This document shows, piece by piece, positions 33,071-41,356 of a stretch of DNA of 48,685 bases; the stretch's first letter is position 1; each line of letters opens with the position of its first letter. A program made the translations under genes and the position numbers. Origin of the DNA: a virus; the IMG/VR virus record IMGVR_UViG_3300000956_000106, positions 1-48,685 of that record. One strand, written 5' to 3'. Below the pieces are notes generated by a model. The model made no database searches. It saw only the letters and a program-made list of their open reading frames with translations, and was not told the origin of the DNA.

Positions 33071-33349
33071 ATGGCTGATCTTTCCGGTTCAATTACTTCA
33101 GGCGGCACCGCTCAGGTGGCGGCAGTTGCGGATGTAAACCGCACTTCACTTATCGGACAAAACACTTCGGACACTGATATGTGGATTGCCTTTGGTGCGA
33201 CTGCCGTAGCGGATACGCCCTCAATCCTGATTTCAGCAGGAGATAACTTCTCATTCGGGCCTGAGTACCGTGAACTGATCACGAAAGCAGTCTCAGTAAT
33301 CGGTGCTACTACGGGTAAAAAGTTTTCGATGTTCGACACCAAGGGGTAA
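33071..33349 (+). CDS. Small beta-rich virion-type protein
   Basis: A 92-residue Ser/Thr/Ala/Gly-rich beta protein starting MADLSGSITSGGTAQVAAVA, with DMWIAFG and SILISAGDNFSFGP strands. Similar short proteins appear beside tail fibre genes in many phages. The ATG lies two bases after the previous stop, and its own stop overlaps the tailspike ATG (TAATG). It may be a tail decoration or adaptor for the spike. Confidence 0.65.
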   Translation: MADLSGSITSGGTAQVAAVADVNRTSLIGQNTSDTDMWIAFGATAVADTPSILISAGDNFSFGPEYRELITKAVSVIGATTGKKFSMFDTKG

Positions 33350-35460
33350 TGGCAACTCGCACTCTTTCAGCGTTTGATATCAAGAGTAACTGGCCGTCTG
33401 CTTGGGGCGCGTCGGGGAAGCTCGTCATCACGCTAAGTCGGACGGTGGTGTCAGAGGATGGTGTGAGTCACCCCGCGTCAGCCAAAGATGGCAGTAAGCT
33501 GTCCGCCGTGGGGTTTCATTGGGAAGCCGCAATCACCGTTGCCAGCGGTGTCGGCACGACCGCTTCCTTGCCCGGTCTTATCAATACCGACACTGCCACT
33601 CCTGATCACGTCGCCACCTACAACATTTACATCTACGACGCTCGCGGCAAGATGCGGGAGAAGTTAAATTCCAAACCGTACTACATCCACGAAAGTCTGA
33701 ATGGGAATGCCGCCACGTTTACATGGGAGCAGTGGGTCAACGCGATGGAGTTTGTGCAGTTTCGCGGTGACAATGTTTTCATTGGTGATCGGGCAACTGT
33801 TCAGGGCATGATCGATGCCCTGCCGAATGTAAAAGCAAACACTTCGCCCACCTACGGCAGCACATCCCTTTCAGTTGCCCCGGCATCGGCTTCTGATCCA
33901 ATAGCAGTAGGAGATAACGATCTTCGCGTTACCGCAGACCAAGCCGCAAACGCAGCGTCAATTCGCACTCTTGGTACAGGCGCGTTACAAGCAGCCGCAG
34001 GCAATGATTCCAGGTTCTCGGCAGCGACAGTTTCCACCCTTGCTGACTTACCTGCTGCGGGTACTGAAGGCAGACTGCGGAAACTCACCGACTCAACCCG
34101 TGCTCTCGTGGTTGATACAGGCACACAGTGGGCGGGTTTAGTGCCAATGTTCAATGTGAGGCTCTTTGGGGCCATAGGAGACGGCACAACTGACGACACC
34201 GCAGCGCTCAATCTGGCTATAGCAGCCTTCAACGCGATGGGACGCGGACGACTTCACTTCCCCGCAGGCACTTACAAAATAACCGCCGCGCTAACCACGA
34301 TCACTGCGCAGGGTGTCATCTCCGGCGATGGTATGAGCATTGGCACCACCACGAAGATGCCGCTGGCTGAGGAGGCCAATAACTTCGGAACGAAGATTAC
34401 CTGCACTTCAGCCACGGCTGATGTGTTTACCGTTACCGCACAGGCTCTTAAGTTTCAGGATCTTGTGATTGTAAACACGGCGGCGACGACTCCTTCAGCC
34501 GGATCAGGTATTAAAGTTGCCGGAACACACTCCAATCAAAAAGTTGACTTTGAATCGGTGGGCGTCGAAGGGTTTTATATCAACTTTGATGTTCAAGTGG
34601 GCTACACATGGACTATGCACAACTGCTCAGTTATGTCTCCCGTGCTGTATGGGGTGCGGATAAATAACTCAGTCACGGTTGATGCTGGGGATTGGGCCAT
34701 TAGCGACACGTCGCTCTTTCAGGGCTACTACGATTCCAGTGAAGCTATCCGTGTCGAGGGCGCGGGCGGCGGGAAAATCGTCAACGTAAAAATTAACTCC
34801 TACCTGTTTACGTTTGATGATGGCATCAAGGTTGTTCCTGCCAACACCGTCATCATGGCGATTAGCAACACATCGATTGAGAATGTTCGTGGCTATGGAA
34901 TCAACATAGCAGCATCATCGCTTGGCTGGTGGCGCAACGTCCATATTTCCAATGTGGAAATCTACCTTACCCCGACCGTCGCAGACACCAAGACCGCAAT
35001 TTTCCTGACCAACATTCGGGACGCCTCTATTTCTGCCGTCAGCGCGACGGCTGAGACTAGCTCAGGCGCGCCCATGATCCTATTGGACGGTTGCTCGAAC
35101 ATTGGCATTGACGATCAAACTGTGATTAACCAGACAGCAGCGGGATTTGGCCGCTTGGTACAGGCAACAAATGGCTACAGCGGCGTGTTGCTACCAACCG
35201 AGGACACCGTAGCCTTGACGATTTCCAGCAACACAATTACCCCGCTATTCCAGACGAGTCACGTTGGGGCTGGGCTGATCAAAACCATTACCGTGCCGGA
35301 CTCGGCTTCGCGGCGTGCTTCTGTGGTCACGGTCATTCCCGATGCGGCTTTTACCTACGACAACACCGGAAACATTGTAGGAAGCGGAACCGCCACAGTT
35401 GGAAGGGCTATGACCTTTACTTATACACCGACGACATCTAAGTGGTATCCCAGCTACTAA
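33349..35460 (+). CDS. Tailspike with pectate-lyase-like beta-helix
   Basis: A 703-residue receptor-binding protein. The N-terminal 140 residues form the particle-binding domain (YIYDARGKMREKLNSKPYYI inside). A fibre-like linker follows (AQAANAASIRTLGTG). From about residue 268, the signature FNVRLFGAIGDGTTDD, then LHFPAGTYKI, marks a Pectate_lyase_3-type right-handed beta-helix running to about 600. The last 80 residues are a beta-rich C-terminal domain. Such spikes bind and usually cleave surface polysaccharide; the active site cannot be located by eye. It is the best candidate for the host-range determinant. Confidence 0.85.
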   Translation: MATRTLSAFDIKSNWPSAWGASGKLVITLSRTVVSEDGVSHPASAKDGSKLSAVGFHWEAAITVASGVGTTASLPGLINTDTATPDHVATYNIYIYDARGKMREKLNSKPYYIHESLNGNAATFTWEQWVNAMEFVQFRGDNVFIGDRATVQGMIDALPNVKANTSPTYGSTSLSVAPASASDPIAVGDNDLRVTADQAANAASIRTLGTGALQAAAGNDSRFSAATVSTLADLPAAGTEGRLRKLTDSTRALVVDTGTQWAGLVPMFNVRLFGAIGDGTTDDTAALNLAIAAFNAMGRGRLHFPAGTYKITAALTTITAQGVISGDGMSIGTTTKMPLAEEANNFGTKITCTSATADVFTVTAQALKFQDLVIVNTAATTPSAGSGIKVAGTHSNQKVDFESVGVEGFYINFDVQVGYTWTMHNCSVMSPVLYGVRINNSVTVDAGDWAISDTSLFQGYYDSSEAIRVEGAGGGKIVNVKINSYLFTFDDGIKVVPANTVIMAISNTSIENVRGYGINIAASSLGWWRNVHISNVEIYLTPTVADTKTAIFLTNIRDASISAVSATAETSSGAPMILLDGCSNIGIDDQTVINQTAAGFGRLVQATNGYSGVLLPTEDTVALTISSNTITPLFQTSHVGAGLIKTITVPDSASRRASVVTVIPDAAFTYDNTGNIVGSGTATVGRAMTFTYTPTTSKWYPSY

Positions 35461-35479
35461 GGAATAAAGGAATGAAGCA

Positions 35480-36334
35480 ATGATATCCAGTCCATTTGCT
35501 CGCAAAACCCGTAGAGGTGCCACGCTTCCATCTTCTCCCTCGGTGGGGGATGTCTGGACTAAGACGGGGGCTAACGCTGGTTTGTACAACTGCTCTAGCG
35601 CGGGCGTCTGGACAGGGCCGTTTAGCGAAGGCGACGGTACAGGCACAGTCACATCTCTTTCCGCATCAGGCGGGACAGAAACTACTACCGGATCTCCAAT
35701 CACAACCACAGGCACAATTCGCGGCGTTGAATTGGTTGACGCACGAACCTCCACCACTGAAGCCCTTCTCGACGCAACACGCGGAAAATTAGTTACTTTC
35801 GGGAATGCTGGAGCTACAGCAGTCTCTATTGCTCAAGCAGGTACAGCAGGTAACTTCGCATCAGGATGGTATGTCGATGTCAAAGTCGTTGGCACGGGTA
35901 CAGTCACAATCACGCCCACAACTTCCACGATTGATGGCGCAGCAACGCTCGTTCTGACGCAAGGACAAACAGCAAGAATCCAATCCAACGGCTCGAATTA
36001 TGTTACAGGGTTGCAAGGGTCGTTAGCGGCGAGTGGGTCGAGCTACCTTGTTTACACTGCACTACTTAGTCAGTCAGGAACAGATGCGCCAGTAGCAACG
36101 GTCATTGAAAACACCTTGAGCGGCGCGATTGAATGGGGGCGCGAAGACACGGGAGTGTATTTCGGAACATTGGTTGGTGCGTTTACGGCAAATAAAACAA
36201 CCGTTCTCCTGACTAATGGCGGCTCAACGTATGCAGGGGGGAGACGTTCAGACAACAGCACTGTCGGCGTTGGCACGGGTGCCAGCGACAGTCAGTTGAT
36301 TGATGCAACCATCGAAATCCGCGTTTATCCGTAA
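35480..36334 (+). CDS. Tail fibre protein
   Basis: A 284-residue beta-rich protein. Its early part has the fibre-type turn SPSVGDVWTKTGANAGLYNC, then Thr/Gly-rich strands (GTGTVTSLSASGGTETTTGS). The middle resembles a beta-sandwich (ASGWYVDVKVVGTGTVTITP). The C-terminal 90 residues (TVIENTLSGAIEWGREDTGV, and later strands ending IEIRVYP) form a module seen at the ends of other phage fibres. It lies after the tailspike and probably encodes a second receptor-binding or capping fibre. Confidence 0.7.
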   Translation: MISSPFARKTRRGATLPSSPSVGDVWTKTGANAGLYNCSSAGVWTGPFSEGDGTGTVTSLSASGGTETTTGSPITTTGTIRGVELVDARTSTTEALLDATRGKLVTFGNAGATAVSIAQAGTAGNFASGWYVDVKVVGTGTVTITPTTSTIDGAATLVLTQGQTARIQSNGSNYVTGLQGSLAASGSSYLVYTALLSQSGTDAPVATVIENTLSGAIEWGREDTGVYFGTLVGAFTANKTTVLLTNGGSTYAGGRRSDNSTVGVGTGASDSQLIDATIEIRVYP

Positions 36335-36346
36335 GAGGGAAGTAAA

Positions 36347-36787
36347 ATGCAAAGACGACGATTCACATTGCTGGGTTTTCTTGCTCCGCTGATAGCACTC
36401 CTTCCACGTTCGGTGGCTGCTGCGCCTGCTATTACCGATTACTTCCAGACCGCCCCAAGCAGCTTTGTGCCCATAGTTAAAGACTCGCTTGGAAATAACG
36501 TCTTGATTGCTTTAGAAGGAAATTACGATTCCTCAAAGGGTCGCGGGCAAATTCAGTTGATATATGACGCGGGAGTCCAATTCGGAATAGACGAAGACGG
36601 TAAAAGTGTAAATATTTATGCTGAAAACGGAATTCGTAACTCCCATGGGTACTACATCCAAGACCAACTCGTTTGCGGGCCAAGAGGCGATGCGATTGCA
36701 AACGCAGACGGATCGTTAGCAGACGCAACACGTGCAATTAACGCCATTCTTGCTCAAATGAGAGCAGACGGAAAGATTGCTACTTAA
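36347..36787 (+). CDS. Tail-region protein with twin-arginine-like signal
   Basis: A 146-residue protein whose first 27 residues look like an export signal: QRRRFTLLGFLAPLIALLP followed by RSVAAA with an AxA-type cleavage site. RRRFTLL fits the twin-arginine pattern (RRxFL-like). The mature part is beta-rich. Its C-terminal segment (DGSLADATRAINAILAQMRA) matches sequence common at the ends of phage fibre proteins. Export of a late phage protein is unusual. Alternatively, the hydrophobic N-terminus is a membrane or virion anchor. It is the last rightward gene before the reverse cluster. Confidence 0.7.
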   Translation: MQRRRFTLLGFLAPLIALLPRSVAAAPAITDYFQTAPSSFVPIVKDSLGNNVLIALEGNYDSSKGRGQIQLIYDAGVQFGIDEDGKSVNIYAENGIRNSHGYYIQDQLVCGPRGDAIANADGSLADATRAINAILAQMRADGKIAT

Positions 36788-36830
36788 AATGCCCTACACC
36801 TCCATCTTTCAAGCCTGAAGCAAGGATAGC

Positions 36831-36857
36831 AGTAGCAGCCTAAGCTACTCTTAGAGC
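36831..36857. terminator. Possible bidirectional terminator
   Basis: This is where the late rightward and early leftward transcripts converge. Two overlapping hairpins are possible: AGTAGC/GCTACT (36831-36849) and CTAAG/CTTAG (36840-36854). They are weak, with no proper T-run, so termination is inferred mostly from the convergent gene arrangement. Confidence 0.3.
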
Positions 36858-36865
36858 TTCATTCA

Positions 36866-37048
36866 TTAGTTTTCGCTTCCTTTCTCAGAGCTGACAGACA
36901 CGCTTACCCCTCTGTCACCAAGTTCTTTAAGCAGGAGATCGAACCCTTCTGAGCACTCAGGGCAGAGAGGATCGCCTAATACGGTTGGCGGCGAAAACTC
37001 GCTCTCGAATGTCCGGCCACAGTCAGGATCGCAGCATTTGTATTTCAT
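36866..37048 (-). CDS. Zinc-ribbon small protein
   Basis: A 60-residue protein with cysteines at the start (MKYKCCDPDCGRTF) and a CPEC pair about 20 residues later, the layout of a small zinc ribbon. The C-terminus is Ser/Val/Glu-rich. It is the last gene of the leftward early operon and ends near the convergent junction. Only a weak GGTAGAACA ribosome site is seen. A nucleic-acid or protein binding role is typical of such ribbons. Confidence 0.6.
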   Translation of the reverse strand: MKYKCCDPDCGRTFESEFSPPTVLGDPLCPECSEGFDLLLKELGDRGVSVSVSSEKGSEN

Positions 37049-37052
37049 TGTT

Positions 37053-37277
37053 CTACCGTTCTACCTCGTTAGTTGCAATTCTATTGATGCGAACTTTTTC
37101 TATTGGCTCGTTCCAGATGATGTACCAACTACAACCGCCTAATCTTTCGAGAGTGCAGTGCGCACAGATGCGTCCCACGTTCTTCTTGAGCTGTTCTTCA
37201 CCTACAACCTTACGCCAGTGCTCATCGTTGACGTAGAAGGCATAGGTCATTTGGCGGTCGCAAAAACCGCAGTTCAT
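37053..37277 (-). CDS. Zinc-binding small protein
   Basis: A 74-residue protein with CGFC near residue 3-6 and CAHC near residue 38-41, which would coordinate one zinc ion. The middle is aromatic and charged (YAFYVNDEHWRKVVGEEQLK). Its start overlaps the stop of the upstream gene as ATGA. No family name can be given. Confidence 0.65.
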   Translation of the reverse strand: MNCGFCDRQMTYAFYVNDEHWRKVVGEEQLKKNVGRICAHCTLERLGGCSWYIIWNEPIEKVRINRIATNEVER

Positions 37278-37552
37278 CCATTCGTCCTTTCAATTTCCTC
37301 TAAGATGTCATCAGGATCACGGGGCGTCACGCCGCTGAGTACCAATGGGCGGCAAGGGCATGCTTGTGTATTCGTGTGCTCCACGGGGAGTCCGCGGTGC
37401 ACAGTCAGAGTCCCGCCACCTGCCTCAGCAATGCCGTCCAAAGCCCGCTCAAACAATTCTCGAAATGAACCTTCGGATTCCTGCTTAAGGTCGTCAAGCA
37501 ATACAAGTTCGTCGCTCTGGCTGCTATCTAAGTTCACTAGTACGTGTGGCAT
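37274..37552 (-). CDS. Small acidic early protein
   Basis: A 92-residue acidic protein with a helical N-terminal half (SFRELFERALDGIAEAGGG) and a small CPC motif later. No domain is recognised. The ribosome site is AAGGGAGTTGAAGCC before the ATG, and the gene overlaps the next one downstream by ATGA, typical of the early operon. Confidence 0.65.
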   Translation of the reverse strand: MPHVLVNLDSSQSDELVLLDDLKQESEGSFRELFERALDGIAEAGGGTLTVHRGLPVEHTNTQACPCRPLVLSGVTPRDPDDILEEIERTNG

Positions 37553-37572
37553 GGCTTCAACTCCCTTGTTTT

Positions 37573-37947
37573 TCAGCGGTGCCGTGATCGCTTGTTGATA
37601 ACATCAGGCGCTACGCTCCAAGTCGTAATCAAACCGCCCTGCTCTGCTAGTTTTACGAAGCACACAGGGCAGAGAATACCTGGCTCGCCTTGGTCGCGGA
37701 CGTACCTGTTCCATAGATCGTTCGGCGCAAACCAGACGATGTTCGGCCGACCACACTTCTTACACGAGTCTTCCGGGTGCTCGTCAGCAAATGGAGTAGT
37801 GGCGGCTTCACTGCTCACAGGCGTCCATGTTGCTACGGGAAAATCTGTGTCTGGTTGTGGCGCGGGATCGTGTCCGTTAGGGCAGACTCCCGCTTCTAGT
37901 TCAGTACCACAGAAACACTCTGCGGGTTGTGGTGGCTTAGTAGTCAT
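37573..37947 (-). CDS. Double zinc-ribbon early protein
   Basis: A 124-residue protein from the ATG that overlaps the preceding small gene. It has an N-terminal C-F-C...C pattern (AECFCGTELEAGVCPNGH), a Pro-rich linker, then CKKC and CPVC pairs that could form a second zinc ribbon. The frame is open upstream, but that part lies in the neighbouring gene. Function unknown; Cys-rich adaptor proteins recur throughout this operon. Confidence 0.65.
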   Translation of the reverse strand: MTTKPPQPAECFCGTELEAGVCPNGHDPAPQPDTDFPVATWTPVSSEAATTPFADEHPEDSCKKCGRPNIVWFAPNDLWNRYVRDQGEPGILCPVCFVKLAEQGGLITTWSVAPDVINKRSRHR

Positions 37948-38093
37948 CGTAGTTTTCCCCTTCGCCCTGTCCGACCGCTCAGTGCTGCGCATGGGCCTAA
38001 TAACCCAATGCCGGCCTTGCGACACTTCACGCAGCGATAGATCAAACTATTGTCGAGATGTCTATTGCCTACGATTTCAACCTCGTGAGTCAT
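37944..38093 (-). CDS. 49-residue early protein
   Basis: A small gene with an excellent ribosome site (AAGGAGAACG before the ATG). The product has one CVKC pair, a further Cys and a very basic end (GRTGRRGKLR). The ATG lies inside the 3' end of the Lar-like gene, and its stop overlaps the next start as ATGA. The basic tail and single Cys pair fit a small nucleic-acid binding protein, without proof. Confidence 0.65.
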   Translation of the reverse strand: MTHEVEIVGNRHLDNSLIYRCVKCRKAGIGLLGPCAALSGRTGRRGKLR

Positions 38094-38460
38094 CGTTCTC
38101 CTTCTCTCCAATACGCGCTCGAATAGCATCTTCAGCTTGGCTGGCGATGTCGCCCTTTTCCTCTGAATAGTAGTGGCAAATCTGCGCCGCTTCCTCAAGT
38201 GTGAAGTCTCGGTCGATTGATAGCGAAGAAAGCTCGGCGGTAGCGCGAGTATTCCATGCCTCGATAGCACGATCCTCGTTTTCTGTTACGTTGCCACTTC
38301 CATACAGCGTTCCTCGGCTTCCGCACTTGCCGCATTCAACTGCCCGCGTGCTCAACCGCTCAAAGTCTCCAAAGACAAACGGATCGCCGCCATCCGGACA
38401 GAACGGACACCGCTTTAGCTTCCCTGCCGCCCGTCTTGCTGCTACTTCAATATCGGTCAT
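38077..38460 (-). CDS. Lar-like zinc-ribbon protein (restriction alleviation type)
   Basis: A 127-residue protein with the Lar-family arrangement: KRCPFC at about residues 17-22, CGKCGSRG at about 43-50, then AIEAWNTRA about 20 residues on. The C-terminal half is helical and acidic. In phage Rac, Lar lowers host type I restriction by stimulating methylation. Whether this relative does so is unknown. It is one of three clear Lar-like genes in this operon. Confidence 0.75.
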   Translation of the reverse strand: MTDIEVAARRAAGKLKRCPFCPDGGDPFVFGDFERLSTRAVECGKCGSRGTLYGSGNVTENEDRAIEAWNTRATAELSSLSIDRDFTLEEAAQICHYYSEEKGDIASQAEDAIRARIGEKENDDSRG

Positions 38461-38741
38461 TTCTGTCTCTCCTCGCGCCGATTAAACTTCCGGCGATAAC
38501 ATCTCACGCTTTTGTTCTGAACCACGCAATCAACCTGTGTTGACCACCAATCTGACTTTTTGCACCAGCGACAACTCATCTTTGGCATCGTCAGTCTTAG
38601 AGCCTCCTGCAAGGCTGCCGAGACTAGCTGGCTTGACCCTTGGGCTTTTACCTCGATAACAGTTCCGTCTCCCAGCCATCGCACAGTAACAGGGATCTCA
38701 CTCTGAAAAAGCAGGACCGCAAAAAGCAAAGCCTTGCTCAT
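38457..38741 (-). CDS. Small Cys-rich protein with hydrophobic N-terminus
   Basis: A 94-residue protein. Its start is hydrophobic (MSKALLFAVLLFQSEIPVTV), the middle is beta/helical, and the end is basic with cysteines (CRWC, C, C) that could bind zinc. Its start overlaps the stop of the 341-residue gene as ATGA. The hydrophobic start is too short for a confident export signal. Confidence 0.6.
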   Translation of the reverse strand: MSKALLFAVLLFQSEIPVTVRWLGDGTVIEVKAQGSSQLVSAALQEALRLTMPKMSCRWCKKSDWWSTQVDCVVQNKSVRCYRRKFNRREERQK

Positions 38742-39763
38742 GGTTGGTTTTCCTTGGTACTCATTGACTGCTTGATCTTGTCCGCTAGCTGAATCGCTCT
38801 GCGTCCCGCGTTATACGCATCGCAGTGTTCAAGCCACTCCTGCTGACCCTCAGAGAATGCCCGGCTGGCCAACGTTTCAACTTGGCTCATCAGGAAATGT
38901 ATCGTCGATCTAAACTGCTCAAGAGCAAGGTGAGTCAACGGCTCCACGCTAGGCGTTGCGGGTGCTCCGCGACGCAACCACGCTTCCATTGACATCCAGC
39001 CGTGGCTCTCGACGGGACACCTGTTATTCCTACAGCACACAGCGTCAGGCGTCGCGCTAACAAACGGCGGCTTACCGCACCATGCGCACGGCGGTAGTTG
39101 TTCGTCCTTCTGAGGCGCGGGTTGTGACTCCACTGGTGGGGTGGCTGGATCGGTTGCTACAATTCGCAATCCTTCTGCGTCCAAAGTCGGGCATGGGACA
39201 TAGCGATGCACGCGGCAACCTTTATTACCTTCGGTTCCGTAAATATCGCACGGCGGTTCAGCAGGTGCGTGTAGAGCCTTGTGCTGACGTTCAAGGGACG
39301 CTTTCAGTTGAGTATGAAATGCTGTCCAGTTTGTTTCCGCGCCTTCCCGCTCGGCAATTTGATAGGCGGAACGACAAAGATCGTTGGCGTCCTTTAAGGC
39401 TGTCTCAAACCGTAGCCTGTCGCGCAGAAGTCGTTCAATGAATGCGTTTGAAACGTCCTTCGGGTCGATGAAATCGTGAGCACGTAGGTAGGCCTCAGCC
39501 TCTTCAAGAGTCGGGTTGTCGCTGATGTCAGCAGCGTGCTTACTTCGCAGTTCAGCCAATCGCTTGCAATCAGCAGCGTGATTCGGATAGTCAGCAGAGC
39601 AGCACCACCAAGCGCTCTCATGCCGCTCTACTCGTTCACTGGCACAGCCATCGTGATGCAGCCCGCGCTTACAGCCTTCTGTGCAAACGCTTCCTTGGTG
39701 GCATACACAGACGGGCCGTTCAAATTCCATTGTTGTTGCTTCGGTTGGATCGTTCATGGTCAT
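38738..39763 (-). CDS. Cys-rich mosaic early protein
   Basis: A 341-residue protein, the largest of the early operon. An N-terminal cysteine/histidine cluster (residues about 18-66) is followed by a helical region with ...NPTLEEAEAYLRAHDF. A second Cys/His group lies near 170-190. A Lar-like segment (CAWCG, then CCRNNRCP and WMSMEAWLRR) covers about 225-265, and a helical tail follows. GGAGTAATCC precedes the ATG. It appears to be a multi-module zinc protein, with no catalytic motif recognised. Confidence 0.65.
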   Translation of the reverse strand: MTMNDPTEATTMEFERPVCVCHQGSVCTEGCKRGLHHDGCASERVERHESAWWCCSADYPNHAADCKRLAELRSKHAADISDNPTLEEAEAYLRAHDFIDPKDVSNAFIERLLRDRLRFETALKDANDLCRSAYQIAEREGAETNWTAFHTQLKASLERQHKALHAPAEPPCDIYGTEGNKGCRVHRYVPCPTLDAEGLRIVATDPATPPVESQPAPQKDEQLPPCAWCGKPPFVSATPDAVCCRNNRCPVESHGWMSMEAWLRRGAPATPSVEPLTHLALEQFRSTIHFLMSQVETLASRAFSEGQQEWLEHCDAYNAGRRAIQLADKIKQSMSTKENQP

Positions 39764-39775
39764 GGATTACTCCTG

Positions 39776-39922
39776 TTACTTCCACGTATTGCGATCACGG
39801 CCTGCCCATGAAACGAACAAACAGGCGAACGTAGCAACTGCCATCCATCCTTTGCTCTGAGTTAAGTTACCCACGCCTATTACGATGCAACCACCAAGCA
39901 CGATGCTGACCACCCTAGCCAT
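39776..39922 (-). CDS. 48-residue membrane protein
   Basis: A small gene whose ATG follows directly after the upstream stop (TAG ATG). The product has two hydrophobic stretches, about residues 2-19 (ARVVSIVLGGCIVIGVGN) and 26-40 (WMAVATFACLFVSWA), with a short polar end. A two-helix hairpin is likely. It was found by direct reading, being below common size limits. Confidence 0.55.
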   Translation of the reverse strand: MARVVSIVLGGCIVIGVGNLTQSKGWMAVATFACLFVSWAGRDRNTWK

Positions 39923-40432
39923 CTACTTAACCTCCAGTTGCCCACCGCAGAAAGGACATTGCTTCCATCCGTGATCTTCTGGATCGCCATCTTCAAACCA
40001 CCATCCTTGGTTGCACTCAGAATCCCAGTCGCCCTTGTTGCGGCCTGCGCTCCATTCGCACGTCTCGACTCGGCGGTATTCGATGTCGCGCGGGTCAACA
40101 CGGACAGTTGTGTACGGTCGCTGAGAGAAGTTAAACGGCTCATCAGGGCCACGTAGCCAGATCGTCTCCGGCACTTCACCCTGCTGACTCTCTGCCTCTC
40201 GTTCGGTATCGAGTACGCGCGACTTGCGTCCGTGGAATAACGAGCACGACATCGCATGGTAATCAAGCTCTCCGCACTCTCGGCACCCGCGCTGCTGCCG
40301 TTCGGCTGCTTGCTTCTGGCAGACGTAACATCCACCGAGGCTCGTGTAACCGGAGCCTCCGCACGCACCGCAATTTGGATCAGTCCACGATGGAACGCAT
40401 CCGCGCTGCTGTGGTTGTTTATCTGGATTCAT
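39923..40432 (-). CDS. Multi-zinc-finger early protein
   Basis: A 169-residue protein rich in Cys, Trp and Arg. The motif QQRGC occurs twice (about residues 8-12 and 46-50). CGACGGSGY and CYVC near the start resemble a DnaJ-type zinc element, and the end has CPFCGGQL. The middle is charged with aromatic residues. It has a GGAGGCAGCAGCC ribosome site and overlaps the upstream gene. It may act as a binding protein, but no family is certain. Confidence 0.65.
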   Translation of the reverse strand: MNPDKQPQQRGCVPSWTDPNCGACGGSGYTSLGGCYVCQKQAAERQQRGCRECGELDYHAMSCSLFHGRKSRVLDTEREAESQQGEVPETIWLRGPDEPFNFSQRPYTTVRVDPRDIEYRRVETCEWSAGRNKGDWDSECNQGWWFEDGDPEDHGWKQCPFCGGQLEVK

Positions 40433-40653
40433 GGCTGCTGCCTCCGCTTTGGAACAACGTGCCCCATGTCGTATCCGTACCGTGTAAGGGTTGAGCCGTT
40501 GATTCCGTCACCGCCTGTAATGGTCAATTCCCGAAAACTCGTGGTGCGGCTAATTTCTGAATCCCCGCAGTTGCATTGCCGGCACCGACCTGGATCGTGA
40601 GCGACATGCGAGCACTCAGAACAATTCTGTTCTACTACCTTTTCATCCTTCAC
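40429..40653 (-). CDS. Small Cys-rich early protein
   Basis: A 74-residue protein starting with GTG. A cysteine group (NCSECSHVAHDPGRCRQCNCG, of which CSEC and CRQC are the likely zinc ligands) occupies residues 10-30. The rest is Thr/Gly-rich, with RELTITGGDGINGSTLTRYG. Its end overlaps the next gene as ATGA. Function unknown. Confidence 0.65.
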   Translation of the reverse strand: MKDEKVVEQNCSECSHVAHDPGRCRQCNCGDSEISRTTSFRELTITGGDGINGSTLTRYGYDMGHVVPKRRQQP

Positions 40654-40656
40654 AAT

Positions 40657-40860
40657 TCACGCCCCCCGCTTTCCAAAATCCGTTGGCACTACATCAACTA
40701 CCTGAAACTGCTTCTCCCAAAGCACCGTTGCGCCCTTCACGGCGCCGACAACAATGGTTTCAACTTCGTTCTTCTCGATTGCGCGAATTAAGGATTGAAC
40801 CGAGTCGCCAATCCCGAATTGCTTAGTTGTCCCATCTTCCATTTTCAATATCAGAATCAT
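40657..40860 (-). CDS. Small alpha/beta early protein
   Basis: A 67-residue protein with strands at both ends (MILILKMEDGTTKQFGIGDS and later VVGAVKGATVLW) around one helix (VQSLIRAIEKNEVETIVV). It resembles small DNA-mimic or fold-stabilising phage proteins in size only. The ribosome site is GAGGTGAATTGAA. No Cys cluster, unlike its neighbours. Confidence 0.65.
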   Translation of the reverse strand: MILILKMEDGTTKQFGIGDSVQSLIRAIEKNEVETIVVGAVKGATVLWEKQFQVVDVVPTDFGKRGA

Positions 40861-40861
40861 T

Positions 40862-41092
40862 TCAATTCACCTCTCGTTTTCTGGTTGACTGGCGAGGCTT
40901 TCTTTGCTTTTTGTTCATTGCTCGCGCCACTTGCGAAACCAAATCCCAAGTGTCGTCTGATAGAAAGGCTTCTGTCGCGCCCTCCGGCCAGCGAACCGCG
41001 TAGCGATATTTAGGCGCGTCAGGGTGGTAGCGAGCGTGTCGCTGAACGTATCGACTGGCGCGATCCACAACCTCGTTTTTAATTCCTCGCAT
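40862..41092 (-). CDS. Small basic early protein
   Basis: A 76-residue basic protein from the ATG following GGGGAGAAGGGGA; the frame is open slightly further. It has a RYAVRWPEGATEAFLSDDTW core and a highly basic tail (KKQRKPRQSTRKREVN), which suggests nucleic-acid contact. No family is recognised. Confidence 0.65.
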   Translation of the reverse strand: MRGIKNEVVDRASRYVQRHARYHPDAPKYRYAVRWPEGATEAFLSDDTWDLVSQVARAMNKKQRKPRQSTRKREVN

Positions 41093-41134
41093 TCCCCTTC
41101 TCCCCTCACTGAGCGGCAACCCTCTTAGCCGTGA

Positions 41135-41353
41135 CTAGTCTTTTTCTCCGATCAGGTAGCGGCACGCCTCATCTTCGTTTTCCGTTTGAACTAAAACACG
41201 CGGATACTTCTGCCTGCGGCGTTGCTCGCGCACCGTAAAACAAACACCCGCAGCGTCACGTTCAGCGCAGAGCCATCTTTCCCCGCAACTGACCCGCACG
41301 TGCGCCCATACACCCTCGCGTATCTCACCTATCAATGCGTCAATAATTGTCAT
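41135..41353 (-). CDS. Small early protein, unknown
   Basis: A 72-residue protein of mixed composition (MTIIDALIGEIREGVWAHVR at the start) with three Cys residues scattered and a basic region (REQRRRQKYPRVLV). The ribosome site is GGGAAGTAGCCA. No recognised domain. It precedes a run of overlapping small genes. Confidence 0.6.
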   Translation of the reverse strand: MTIIDALIGEIREGVWAHVRVSCGERWLCAERDAAGVCFTVREQRRRQKYPRVLVQTENEDEACRYLIGEKD

Positions 41354-41356
41354 TGG

